A DNA stretch of 64,000 nucleotides from Candidatus Wallbacteria bacterium (GTDB lineage Bacteria > Muiribacteriota > UBA6191 > JACPRK01): contig JACQZN010000031.1 in the NCBI GenBank assembly GCA_016213845.1, positions 186,001 through 250,000 of the forward strand, given 5' to 3'. Below the pieces are notes generated by a model. It was given only the letters and a program-made list of their open reading frames with translations, was not told where the DNA came from and made no database searches. This document shows, piece after piece, positions 53,845 through 62,369 of the stretch; position 1 is the stretch's first letter; each line of letters opens with the position of its first letter. Both the position numbers and the translations under genes were made by a program.

Positions 53845-56094
53845 ATGACGCGCATCTGGAAGCGGTTGTCGGCGGCGGCAGCCTGCTTCGCGCTGGCTGC
53901 GCTGGCAGGTCGGGAGGTGGACAGCCGGCTGGACGCCTGGGCCTACGACCGCGCGCTCTCGGCGGTACTGCCGCGCGCAGCCAAGCGCGGGGAGACGCTG
54001 GTCCGGGCCGCGGGCGCACGCGTGCTCGTGGTCGACGTGAGCGACCCCAGGTCGGCAGGGGAGGGGATCGTCGACCGGCGGCAGCTGGCGCAGGTGGTGA
54101 GGCGTCTGACTGCGATGGGGGCGCAGGTGGTGGCGCTGGATATCCGACTCGAAGACGCCACCGACTCCTCGAGCGACGCCGAGCTGACGGCCGCCCTGCA
54201 GGCCTGCCCCGGAGCCGTGATCGCCGCCTGGGTACCCGCGGACGGGGCGCCCGTCCGACTCTCCAGGTTCGCCTCCGAGGGAGTGGCCTCGGGCGTCGTG
54301 AACTTGCCGCTCGATCCGCGCGACGGATACCTGCGCGCCATTTCGCACCAGTTCGCACATCCGCGTGGAGCCGAATGGCTCCCGTCACTGGCGCTGGCGA
54401 CGCTGGCGCGGGCCCTTTCCTTGCCGGGGGAGCCGCCAGCCGTGATCGTAGCTCGGCCGGGCGAGCTGGTCGTGACGGGGAGCCTGGGCGAGCGCCGGCT
54501 GCCCGTGGGCTCCTGGGGCCGCGGGCTCCTGCCGTACCGGGGGCCGTCGAACAGCGTACCGATCCTGCGCCACCAGTACCTGCTGGCACTGCCGCCAGGG
54601 GTGCTGGACCTGGGCGGCAAGATCGTGTACGTCGGCAACGCCCGCGTCGACATCCGCGACTCGTATCTCACGCCCTTCCACCGAGGCCCGGCGGCGCGGC
54701 TATCGGGTGTCGAGATCCAGGCTCAGGCGCTGCAGGGACACCTGGACGGGGAACGCTGGAGGACGCTGGAGGGTGGCTCGGCCTGGGCCGGGCCGGCAGT
54801 CGGGGCTGCGGCCGGTGTAGCGCTTGCCGCGGCGCTATCGCCGCCCGTGGCGCTGGGTGTGTCGGCCGTGATCGTGCTGCTCGTGTTCGAGCTCTCACTG
54901 GCCATCTTCGAGGCGCAGGGGCTGCTGATCGACCCGTTCGGGGTGGCTGCCGCATTGGTGTTGGGGAGCGTGGTCTGGGGGCTGTACCGGTACCGCCAGG
55001 AGGCGCAGGTGAAGCGGGGGCTGCAAGCGCTGCTGGCGGCGTACTTTCGCAGCTCCGGGACCATGACGCTTGCGGGGGCGCCGAAGCTGCCCGAGCAGGC
55101 TGCGACGGAGACGACGATGGCGCGCCTGATGGAGGCGCGCGACGTTCTTGCGCCGGCGGGAATCGAGATCCTCGAGCCGCTCGGCGCTGGCGGGATGTCC
55201 TTCGTGTTGAAGGGGCGAACGCGGGATTCGGGCCGACTGGTGGCGCTGAAGCTCCTCTCGCCGGATCTCTTCCGGGATGCGGACGGACGGGCGCGGTTCA
55301 GCCAGGAGGAGCGCCTGGCCGCGGCGCTGGCCCACCCCAATGTGGTCGGAGTGGTGCGAGCCGGCGACGAGAAGGGCATCCCTTACATCGCCTACGAGTA
55401 CGTGGAGGGGCCGACGCTGCGGAAGTGGTTGGAGGTCAGGGGGCGGCTACCGGCAGGCGAGGCGGTGCGGCTGGTGAGGCAGATGCTGGCGGGACTGGCG
55501 CACGCGCATGCGCTGGGCATCGTGCACCGGGACATCAAACCGGAGAACACGCTGCTCGCGGGCGGAACGACGGCGAGACTGCTCGACTTCGGCATCGCGC
55601 GAAGCGACACGCCCCAAGACAGCCTCCGGACGCGGACGGGAATGCTCCTCGGCACGCCGACGTACATGGCGCCGGAGCTCTTGCGCGACGTTCGCGCGAG
55701 CGCGGCGAGCGATCTCTACTCCATAGGCTGCGTGCTCTACGAGCTGCTTTCGGGCCGCCCGCCATTCACGGGGGAGAGCCCCTCGGCCATCCTGATCGCG
55801 CACCTGGAGAAGCCGGTGACGCCGCTGGCCGAGCTCTCGGTGGAGTTGCCGGTCGGCCTCTGGGAGGCGATCGCGAGCACGCTCGAGAAGGACCCGGCAG
55901 GACGGCCTGTCTCGGCGGCCGCGCTATCGGCGATGCTGGCGCCTTTCGACTCGGAGGAGTCGAGCGACATGGTGGAGCCGGTGGAGCCGTCGAGTCGTTC
56001 AGAGCCGACGATCGTGTCCTCGGCGTCGCTGCCGGCGGCGAAGCCTGGAAGCGCTCCCACGCTACGGGCGCGCCGGGAACCGGGCGAGCCGTGA
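53845..56094 (+). CDS. CHASE2-domain Ser/Thr protein kinase
   Basis: A 749-residue receptor kinase. TM1 (AAAACFALAALAG) precedes a CHASE2 extracellular sensor (~30-310, with VLVVDVSDPRSAGEG, VVALDIRLED and the characteristic LGGKIVYVGNARVDIRDSYLTPF). Three closely spaced TMs follow (~315-395), then a Hanks-type kinase (~435-700): GAGGMSFVLKG, VALKLL, HRDIKPENTLL, DFGIARSD and GTPTYMAPELL. This N-terminal CHASE2 plus three-TM design is usually joined to histidine kinases or adenylate cyclases, less often to Ser/Thr kinases. The preceding FecR lipoprotein probably modulates it. Confidence 0.92.
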   Translation: MTRIWKRLSAAAACFALAALAGREVDSRLDAWAYDRALSAVLPRAAKRGETLVRAAGARVLVVDVSDPRSAGEGIVDRRQLAQVVRRLTAMGAQVVALDIRLEDATDSSSDAELTAALQACPGAVIAAWVPADGAPVRLSRFASEGVASGVVNLPLDPRDGYLRAISHQFAHPRGAEWLPSLALATLARALSLPGEPPAVIVARPGELVVTGSLGERRLPVGSWGRGLLPYRGPSNSVPILRHQYLLALPPGVLDLGGKIVYVGNARVDIRDSYLTPFHRGPAARLSGVEIQAQALQGHLDGERWRTLEGGSAWAGPAVGAAAGVALAAALSPPVALGVSAVIVLLVFELSLAIFEAQGLLIDPFGVAAALVLGSVVWGLYRYRQEAQVKRGLQALLAAYFRSSGTMTLAGAPKLPEQAATETTMARLMEARDVLAPAGIEILEPLGAGGMSFVLKGRTRDSGRLVALKLLSPDLFRDADGRARFSQEERLAAALAHPNVVGVVRAGDEKGIPYIAYEYVEGPTLRKWLEVRGRLPAGEAVRLVRQMLAGLAHAHALGIVHRDIKPENTLLAGGTTARLLDFGIARSDTPQDSLRTRTGMLLGTPTYMAPELLRDVRASAASDLYSIGCVLYELLSGRPPFTGESPSAILIAHLEKPVTPLAELSVELPVGLWEAIASTLEKDPAGRPVSAAALSAMLAPFDSEESSDMVEPVEPSSRSEPTIVSSASLPAAKPGSAPTLRARREPGEP

Positions 56095-57029
56095 GCGCAC
56101 AGGATCCAGCTCCCGGGGAACGCCGCGCGGGCGTCTGGCTTTGTCTTGCGGCGGCGCTCGTCTGGTCGTCGGGCGGGCTCTTCATCAAACGGATCGAGCT
56201 GCCGGCGATGGAGATCGCGGGGCTCCGGGGGATCTTCTCTGCTGCGCTCTTCGCGCTGCTCTGGAGCCGCCAGGAGCGGCCGGCCGGCCGCTGGAGCTTC
56301 CAGGCCACCGTAGGGGCCCTCTCGGTCGCCTTCACGGTCCTCTTCTTCGTGATGGCCACCCGGTGGACCACCGCGGCCGCGGCGATCTTCCTGCAGTCGA
56401 GCGCGCCGGCCTGGGTGCTGGTGCTGGGATGGGTCCTGCTGGGCCTGGTGCCCAGCAGGACAGACGCGCTGGCGCTGGTCGGGTGCGGGCTCGGGCTGGC
56501 GCTCTTCTTCGTGGGCAAGCTCTCCGGCGCCAGCTTCTGGGGAAACGTCGTGGCACTGCTCTCCGGCGTCGCTTTCGGAATTCACATCCTTTCGATGCGC
56601 CAGGTCGACGGGACTCTCCGGCTTCCCGTGCTGGCCTGGGGCAACGCGCTGGCCGCCCTCCTGGCTCTTGGCGGGGCGGCGTCCGGATTGACGTCGCTCG
56701 TGGTGCGCGAGGAGCTGGCCTTCAGCCTGCCCACGCTCCCTCAGTGGCTGAATCTGCTCTACCTGGGAATCGTGCAGATCGGCCTGGGGTACTCGCTCTT
56801 CGTGCTGGCGATCCGCAGGATCACGTCGATGGAGGCGTCGCTATTGGTGCTGCTGGAGCCGGTGCTCAACCCGGTCTGGGTCTACCTGGGGACGGGCGAG
56901 TCGCCGGGCGGCTGGGCCGTGGCCGGAGGCGTGCTGGTCCTGGCCACCCTGGCCTGGCACACGGTCCGGGCTCACGGCCGGCCGGCGCCCATCGCTTCCA
57001 GTCCCGCTTCCACAGACGGCCAGTCGTGA
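56091..57029 (+). CDS. EamA-family (DMT superfamily) transporter
   Basis: A 312-residue membrane protein with ten predicted helices in two EamA repeats (AALVWSSGGLFIKR at the N-terminus, LLSGVAFGIHILSMR at the start of the second). The conserved C-terminal LLVLLEPVLNPVWVYLGTGE is clear. It exports amino acids, nucleotides or other metabolites; the substrate is unknown. It begins at a GTG overlapping the kinase stop (GTGA). Its last 58 bases overlap the 3' end of the convergent reductase gene. Confidence 0.9.
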   Translation: MSAQDPAPGERRAGVWLCLAAALVWSSGGLFIKRIELPAMEIAGLRGIFSAALFALLWSRQERPAGRWSFQATVGALSVAFTVLFFVMATRWTTAAAAIFLQSSAPAWVLVLGWVLLGLVPSRTDALALVGCGLGLALFFVGKLSGASFWGNVVALLSGVAFGIHILSMRQVDGTLRLPVLAWGNALAALLALGGAASGLTSLVVREELAFSLPTLPQWLNLLYLGIVQIGLGYSLFVLAIRRITSMEASLLVLLEPVLNPVWVYLGTGESPGGWAVAGGVLVLATLAWHTVRAHGRPAPIASSPASTDGQS

Positions 57030-57880
57030 TGGGGGAAGAGCTGGCGCCAGCGCGAGCAGTTGAGCGTCGTGTCCCGAGGGCGCGGCTCGGGGGCGAGGTG
57101 GTCGACGCGTGAGCCCCTGACCAGCGAGCCGGTGGGGAGCCCGCGGACGGCGGCGATCCGGCAGCCGAGCTCATAGCGTGAAAGGCGCTCTGGACCGGCG
57201 ACGTGGAGGATTCGTGCGTGGTGAATCTCCCGGAAGGGAACGAAGTCGCTCGTGGCGATTCCGGCCAGGGCAGCGGCCGCCGCAGCCAGCCCTAGCGGGT
57301 TACGCCATTCGTCGTCGAATAGCGTGAGCGGACGGCCGGCCGCGAGCGCCAGGACGGTGCGGTCGAAGAAATTGGGCCGCCCGGTCAGAGAGGGCCCGTA
57401 GAGCAGCCCCAGCCGCACGACCAGCGACTGCGCGAACCAGCAAGCTGTGACGGCCGGCTCGGCGGCCCGCTTGGAACGGCCGTAGACCGAGAGCGGCTCG
57501 GCCTGCTCGCTCTCGCGATAGTCCCCCTTGTCACCGCTGAACACCAGGTCCGTTGAAACCTGCACGAACCGGCGTCCCGCCGCCAGTGTCAGCAGCCACC
57601 CTGCCGCCGAGGCGTTCACGGCCATCGCGCGCTCGGGATTGCCGTGGCAGGCGTCGATCGCCGAGACCGCCGCCGCGTGGATCACCGCATCGGGCGTGGC
57701 ACGATCGAAGGCCCGGGCAACTGCACGCGCGTCGGTCAGCTCGACGGGCTCGACCCCGACCCCGAACAGCTCCCCTCGCCACCCCCCGCTCCAGGCGACG
57801 ACCTCATGCTCCGAGCTCCTGAAGTGCCTCAGCAGGTAGGCACCCAGGTTTCCGCTCGCCCCGGTGATCAGGATGCGCAT
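56972..57880 (-). CDS. RmlD-like NAD-dependent sugar-nucleotide reductase/epimerase
   Basis: A 302-residue extended SDR protein. It has the NAD motif ILITGASGNLGAYLL, VIHAAAVSAIDACHGNPE, the active-site Ser/Thr in VQVSTDLVFSGDKGDY, and YGRSK with the catalytic Tyr and Lys. WRNPL and FREIHHARILHVAGPERLSRYELG follow. It resembles dTDP-4-dehydrorhamnose reductase, but other RmlD relatives act on different substrates and no rml genes are adjacent. The 3' end overlaps the convergent EamA gene by 58 bases. Confidence 0.85.
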   Translation of the reverse strand: MRILITGASGNLGAYLLRHFRSSEHEVVAWSGGWRGELFGVGVEPVELTDARAVARAFDRATPDAVIHAAAVSAIDACHGNPERAMAVNASAAGWLLTLAAGRRFVQVSTDLVFSGDKGDYRESEQAEPLSVYGRSKRAAEPAVTACWFAQSLVVRLGLLYGPSLTGRPNFFDRTVLALAAGRPLTLFDDEWRNPLGLAAAAAALAGIATSDFVPFREIHHARILHVAGPERLSRYELGCRIAAVRGLPTGSLVRGSRVDHLAPEPRPRDTTLNCSRWRQLFPHHDWPSVEAGLEAMGAGRP

Positions 57881-58009
57881 GGCGCTCGAAGCTGGTTCGG
57901 CGGACGGACGGCCCTGCCGTCGCCTGCAGGATTATGCCATGACAGTCCGCTCGCGCCGCAACCCCCGGAGCAGTTTGGAAGTAGTACGGTGCGAGCAGAG
58001 GAGGCTCGG

Positions 58010-60856
58010 ATGCTCGCGCTTTCGCCCCGGAAAATCGCTGCCCACGGCGTCCTGGCGCCGCTCTTCGCGCTGGTGCTGGCACCGCTCCTGGGAGCCCACC
58101 CGGCCGACGACGCCAACGATGCGGCAGCCGCGATCCACTCCCTGCAGCACGCCACCGCCGCGCGCGCTCTGGCCCGGGAGCTCGGCCCGATCGACACCGA
58201 CGAGGCCGACATCAGTCTCAAGCAGCTCAACCTGGTCGTTGACGCGCCCTGGCGCGTCCAGATCCGGCCGCAAGGCCCCAACTACATCCCGGTTCTCTTC
58301 TTCTTCCCCGAGACGAAGAAGGACTGGCGACGGGTCCAGATCGTGCGCATGCGGCTCCTGGAACCCGGCGCGGCGGGCGATTCGCTCATCTGGGAGGACA
58401 CGGCAGCCGGCGCCCCGGTCTTCGGGCGATCGGCAACGCTCGGCTTCGAGGGCCGGCAGTTGACGGCCGTCGACGGCTTCGGCCAGGTCTCGGGCGAGCT
58501 CGACCTGGTCCAGGAGAAGCTGGACCCGGCTTCGCCGCAAGCGCCCTGGCAAGTGGCCGGCATCGACGACGAAAACCGCGGTTGGCACGTGATCTTGCGC
58601 CTGCCGATTCCTCGCGATCTGTGGAGCAAGGACCACCAGGCGGCGGCCGTGCTGGTCGGACAGGTGGACTATAAGCGGCTCGACAAGCCCGACGAGAAGG
58701 TCTACACGATTCGCCGAAAGCTCTTCGTCGACGTCGACACGGACGGCTTCCCGACCTTCGACGGCTGGCGCTACTACGACACGCACCTCCACACCTGCGC
58801 CGAGTACGACACCGATCTGTCGATCAAGGCCGTGCGCAAGTCCTACGGCGGCCCCATCCAGATGGTGAAGGAGTCGGCCTACTGCGTGGGCATGCTCGAG
58901 GGCACCGACAAGGCCAAGCATCGCGTCATCACCACCGACCACAACTGCTTCTACAGCGACGACGAGCTCGTGAAGTACGGGCCGACCGCGCAGGGCGCCT
59001 GGCAGGAGCCGATCCGCGTGGAGCATCCGGAGTTCACGCCCTACTTCCGCCAGAAGAACGGCAAGGTCGCGCTGAGAGGACAGAAGGAATACGAGAACTA
59101 CCTGGACCACTTCGGCATCACCACGGGCGAGGAGATCACGCTCTACAAGCAAGGCGGATTCCTCGGGCTCATCTCGGGGACACTCGGCTCGCACATGCTG
59201 ACGTACTCCAGCCGCCACTTCATGGGTCCGTTCCACGGCGGGCGGTTCCTGGTCTACAAGTTCGAGGACAACCCGAATCCACTCGAGGTGGTGCTCGAGT
59301 CGATGGCCGCAGACCTCAACTTCAAGCGGGGGTTCGCCTACGCAGCGCACCCTTTCAGCGAGAGCGACGTCGAGCGCAACCTGCTCAGCGCCTTCAATGA
59401 GAAGGAAGTGAAGATCGCCCTCAAGGGCGAGTTCATCCGCAGGATCGACGGCCAGAACAAGGATTTCGTCTTCAAGGGATGGCAGGGCTGGAACGGCAAG
59501 AACTCGCGGGGCCTCTCCACCAACACGATCCTCCCGGACAGGACGCTGGCCCTGCTCGAAGACCCGACCTGGCACCGCGAGTGGCAAGCCGGCCAGCCGA
59601 ACTGGGACGACAACCTGCAGTACGGCCTCTTCCAGTTTCACAAGTTCCTGAGCGACTCGCTGGCGTTCTCCACTCGCGCCGCGCCCGACGTCAAGTTCAT
59701 CCGCAAGTTCTTCTTCAGCGGCGGCACCGACGCGCACGGCGACTTCAACCGCGACTCAGGGCTCCTGGCGCGCGGCCTGACAGCCTTGCCGGCGCAGATC
59801 ATGCGTTACCTGAAGATCTTCTCGATGTCCGACAACGCCTTCGGGAAGGTCCGAACCTACGTCGACCCGACCGGCCTGTTGGAGGGCGAGAAACTCACCG
59901 CCGAGGAGCGCGCCCTGCGGGCCTTCGCCCACGGCCACTCCGTCGTCACCGACGGCCCCATCCTCAACTTTGCACTCGACGCCAACGCCCGTTTCGATTC
60001 GGCCCCCGGCGGCCTGCGGTGGCATCCGGAGCCCGCCTTCGAAAACGAGGACGGCCGGATCGGCGGCGACGGCAACATGGACGGCGCCCGGACGATGCTG
60101 GTAGCCGCTGGCGAACCGGAGGTTCGCTTCCGCTATCGCTGGAAGGGGGCCAGCGACTTCGGCGGCCCCATTCGAAGGATCGAAATCTACAAGGACGACG
60201 CCGGCGGCGCTCCACGGCTGGTGACGCGCGAGCGCAATACCGGACCGGCCCGGATGCTCGAGCCGCAGGGCGAGCTCGACCCGGACGCCCCCGTGGATCC
60301 GAGCGGCTGGCGAAACGAGCGGCTGGGCGAGGCCCGGCGCCCAGGGGAGCCCGTCGAGACGCCCATCACCGTTGCGTGCGCCATCAGCCTGGGCGGCTTC
60401 ACCGAGCGTACCGACCAACCGCCGTTCGACTTCCGCTGCTACACCAACCCCGTTTGGGCGGTCCCCGTGCGGCTGGTCGCGCGGCTCTCAGGGGGGGCTG
60501 CCGCCCGTGGAACGCTGGCGCCCGGTGCGCTCGAGGTGAAGCTGCAGTTCCCGATTTCGATGCAGTCCAAGCCATGTGAGGTACGTGTCGTCCCGCTGGA
60601 CGAATCCGGCGCCAGCTTCGGGAAGGGCATCGCCCTGACCGCCGTCCCGGGGGCTGGCCGCACCAACGGCTGGAGCAAGAGCCAGCGCCACGGAGTCGCC
60701 GACTCGGAGCTGACCGTAACGAACCTCACCGCGCCCATAGAGCTCGGCTCGACCCACTCCGGAACCCGCTTTTGCATCTACCTGCGCGACCCGGCCGACG
60801 CCCACGGCAACGCGCTCAACGCCGTCGCCTGGCTCGTCGACCTGGGCAACCTCTGA
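58010..60856 (+). CDS. Large secreted PHP-domain (putative phosphoesterase) protein
   Basis: A 948-residue protein starting at an ATG after AGAGGAGGC. A signal peptide (VLAPLFALVLAPLLGAHPA) is followed by a ~200-residue beta-rich N-terminal domain, then a PHP domain: YYDTHLHTCAEYDTD (HxH at 259 and 261), ITTDHNCFYSD (TDH), FAYAAHPFS and GGTDAHGDFN (DxH), which can bind three metals. The C-terminal ~330 residues are beta-rich with MSKPC- and FPISMQ-type strands. PHP domains hydrolyse phosphoesters. A secreted nearly 1000-residue form is unusual, and the substrate may be an extracellular phosphate ester. Confidence 0.8.
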   Translation: MLALSPRKIAAHGVLAPLFALVLAPLLGAHPADDANDAAAAIHSLQHATAARALARELGPIDTDEADISLKQLNLVVDAPWRVQIRPQGPNYIPVLFFFPETKKDWRRVQIVRMRLLEPGAAGDSLIWEDTAAGAPVFGRSATLGFEGRQLTAVDGFGQVSGELDLVQEKLDPASPQAPWQVAGIDDENRGWHVILRLPIPRDLWSKDHQAAAVLVGQVDYKRLDKPDEKVYTIRRKLFVDVDTDGFPTFDGWRYYDTHLHTCAEYDTDLSIKAVRKSYGGPIQMVKESAYCVGMLEGTDKAKHRVITTDHNCFYSDDELVKYGPTAQGAWQEPIRVEHPEFTPYFRQKNGKVALRGQKEYENYLDHFGITTGEEITLYKQGGFLGLISGTLGSHMLTYSSRHFMGPFHGGRFLVYKFEDNPNPLEVVLESMAADLNFKRGFAYAAHPFSESDVERNLLSAFNEKEVKIALKGEFIRRIDGQNKDFVFKGWQGWNGKNSRGLSTNTILPDRTLALLEDPTWHREWQAGQPNWDDNLQYGLFQFHKFLSDSLAFSTRAAPDVKFIRKFFFSGGTDAHGDFNRDSGLLARGLTALPAQIMRYLKIFSMSDNAFGKVRTYVDPTGLLEGEKLTAEERALRAFAHGHSVVTDGPILNFALDANARFDSAPGGLRWHPEPAFENEDGRIGGDGNMDGARTMLVAAGEPEVRFRYRWKGASDFGGPIRRIEIYKDDAGGAPRLVTRERNTGPARMLEPQGELDPDAPVDPSGWRNERLGEARRPGEPVETPITVACAISLGGFTERTDQPPFDFRCYTNPVWAVPVRLVARLSGGAAARGTLAPGALEVKLQFPISMQSKPCEVRVVPLDESGASFGKGIALTAVPGAGRTNGWSKSQRHGVADSELTVTNLTAPIELGSTHSGTRFCIYLRDPADAHGNALNAVAWLVDLGNL

Positions 60857-60932
60857 ACCCCGTCGTGAGCGTCTTGACCGGGGGAGCCGTTCGTGGTACC
60901 CTCGGCACCCTCCAACGACGAGTTGAAAGCGT

Positions 60933-61008
<76 letters not shown>

Positions 61009-61072
61009 GCCTGACGTTCCAAGAGCCGTGCCTGCGGGCGCGGCTTTCTGTTTCACCGCCCCAGTGACGGCG

Positions 61073-61081
61073 TGCTATCCT
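61073..61081 (+). promoter_or_regulatory. Extended -10 promoter with leaderless spacing
   Basis: TGCTATCCT, 8 bases before the ATG at 61090. It is a member of the TGCTANNNT group. Weak TTCACC at -35 with an 18-base spacer. Confidence 0.5.
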
Positions 61082-61089
61082 GCGGCACC

Positions 61090-61374
61090 ATGATCACAGT
61101 CGGCATGAACTACGTCGTCCGGGCGGGCAAGGAGAGCGTCTTCGAGGAGGCCTTTCGAAGCGTACTCGAGGCGATGAAGGAGATGGCCGGCCATCGCGAG
61201 AGCCATCTCTACCGGGACGTCGACAACGCGCGCTCTTACCTGATCGTGAGTCTGTGGGACAGCCGCGAGAGCTTCAGCGGCTTCATGCGGTCGGAGCGAT
61301 TCGCCCGCGTCGTGAGCTGGGGCTCCGAGCAGATTCTCGAGGGCCGTCCCAAGCACGAGATCTACGAGCAGTAG
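61090..61374 (+). CDS. Antibiotic biosynthesis monooxygenase (ABM) domain protein
   Basis: A 94-residue dimeric ferredoxin-like fold protein. ITVGMNYVVRAGKESVFEEAFRSVLEAM, SHLYRDVDNARSYLIVSLWDSRESFSGFMRSERF are the ABM blocks. Family members include haem-degrading and quinol monooxygenases, and also proteins without known activity. It has no ribosome site and a -10 box 8 bases before the ATG, so it is probably made from a leaderless mRNA. It lies between tRNA-Ala and the FmdE-like gene. Confidence 0.88.
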   Translation: MITVGMNYVVRAGKESVFEEAFRSVLEAMKEMAGHRESHLYRDVDNARSYLIVSLWDSRESFSGFMRSERFARVVSWGSEQILEGRPKHEIYEQ

Positions 61375-61477
61375 CCGAGCCGAGGCGAGAGCTCCCGGGG
61401 CGACCGTATCTCCGGCAGAGCGGATCGGGTATCCTGTTGCCGAGGTCGGGCCAACGCCCCAGGGGGGGACAGAAACG

Positions 61478-62095
61478 ATGCAGCTCGACGACACGCTCGA
61501 AAACTACATGCGCCGGGTGGCCGATTTCCACGGCTGCTTCATGAAGGCGCCCGGCATAGTCATCGGCTGCCACATGGTCGAGTACGCCATGGAGCTGATC
61601 GGGGAGCCAAAGGGCACGCTCAACGCCGTCACCGAGACGCGCGTCTGCCTGAGCGACTGCATCCAGGTGATGACCGGCTGCACCCTGGGGAACAAGCATC
61701 TGAAGCTGGCCGACCACCTGGGGCGCTACGCGATGGCGCTCTACGACCGAGACACGCGCGAAGGGGTACGGGTGTTCCTGGACCTGGCTCAGATCGACGC
61801 CGCGGTCTACCCGGAGTTGCGAGCCTTTCACCTGAGGCAGCGCGATCCTCGGGTGCTGACGGACATGGAGTACCGCAAGCAGAGCGGGACCCGGGTTGTC
61901 CGCGAGTTCCTGGCGGCCAGGCGCAGCGTACTCGGCTGGCAGCGCGTGCGGGTCTCCTACGCACGCAAGGACCCGATGGACCCGTCGGTCGCCTGCACGA
62001 CGTGCGGAGAGCCGTTTCTCTCGAAGACCCGGGAGGCCGGCCCGTGCGCGGCTTGCCGCGACGGCGCCTACTACGAGGTCATCGCCCGGACCTGA
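61478..62095 (+). CDS. FmdE-like protein with C-terminal zinc ribbon
   Basis: A 205-residue protein. The first ~130 residues show the FmdE (formylmethanofuran dehydrogenase subunit E) pattern: FHGCFMKAPGIVIGCHMVEYAMELIG, TRVCLSDCIQVMTGCTLGNKHLKLAD. FmdE usually begins FHGHxCPG, here FHGCFMKAPG, so the leading metal motif is changed. The end carries a zinc ribbon CTTCGE then CAAC. Outside methanogens, FmdE proteins are thought to take part in molybdenum or tungsten enzyme function. No formyl-dehydrogenase genes are adjacent. The next small gene also encodes a zinc ribbon. Confidence 0.85.
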   Translation: MQLDDTLENYMRRVADFHGCFMKAPGIVIGCHMVEYAMELIGEPKGTLNAVTETRVCLSDCIQVMTGCTLGNKHLKLADHLGRYAMALYDRDTREGVRVFLDLAQIDAAVYPELRAFHLRQRDPRVLTDMEYRKQSGTRVVREFLAARRSVLGWQRVRVSYARKDPMDPSVACTTCGEPFLSKTREAGPCAACRDGAYYEVIART

Positions 62096-62110
62096 CGGAA
62101 ACCGGGCTAC

Positions 62111-62132
62111 GGTCACGGCCGAGACCGTGACC
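62111..62132. terminator. Bidirectional hairpin between convergent genes
   Basis: GGTCACGG, a 6-base loop, and CCGTGACC, an 8-base perfect stem, sit between the FmdE-like stop (62095) and the convergent small zinc-ribbon stop (62136). No T-run follows on either side. Confidence 0.5.
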
Positions 62133-62135
62133 GCG

Positions 62136-62264
62136 TCAGGCCGCCTTGACGCCCTTGTAGTAGATGACGAAGTTGCAGCCCACGCACTTGATCGAGTTCG
62201 GCAGCGCGTCTTCGGGCTTGAGCCGAACCTTGATCATCTGGTGGTGGCAGACGGGGCAGATCAT
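62136..62264 (-). CDS. 42-residue zinc ribbon protein
   Basis: A very short protein, found by reading the minus strand: MICPVCHHQMIKVRLKPED, then a second CVGC pair, FVIYYKGVKAA at the end. Two CxxC pairs 24 residues apart make one zinc ribbon. It is complete with start, stop and a plausible AAGGTG ribosome site. It is similar in kind to single-ribbon proteins often encoded near molybdo-enzyme or FmdE/FmdB genes. The role is unknown. Confidence 0.6.
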   Translation of the reverse strand: MICPVCHHQMIKVRLKPEDALPNSIKCVGCNFVIYYKGVKAA

Positions 62265-62369
62265 TGGGTGAGCACCTTGCGTGTTCTAGGGTTTCTACCG
62301 GGATCTCTTCATCCATCGGCCAAATCCGTCGAAAGATTGAGAGGATTTGGTCGAATAGCGAGGTGTTGA

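Noticed and set aside
54375..56090. Upstream extension of the EamA transporter in another frame of the kinase gene
   Set aside because: Gly/Ala/Arg-rich shadow. The transporter start GTG at 56091 overlaps the kinase stop as in other pairs here.
57644..58009. Upstream extension of the PHP-domain gene
   Set aside because: It is antisense to the RmlD-like reductase. The ATG at 58010 has AGAGGAGG and a signal peptide.
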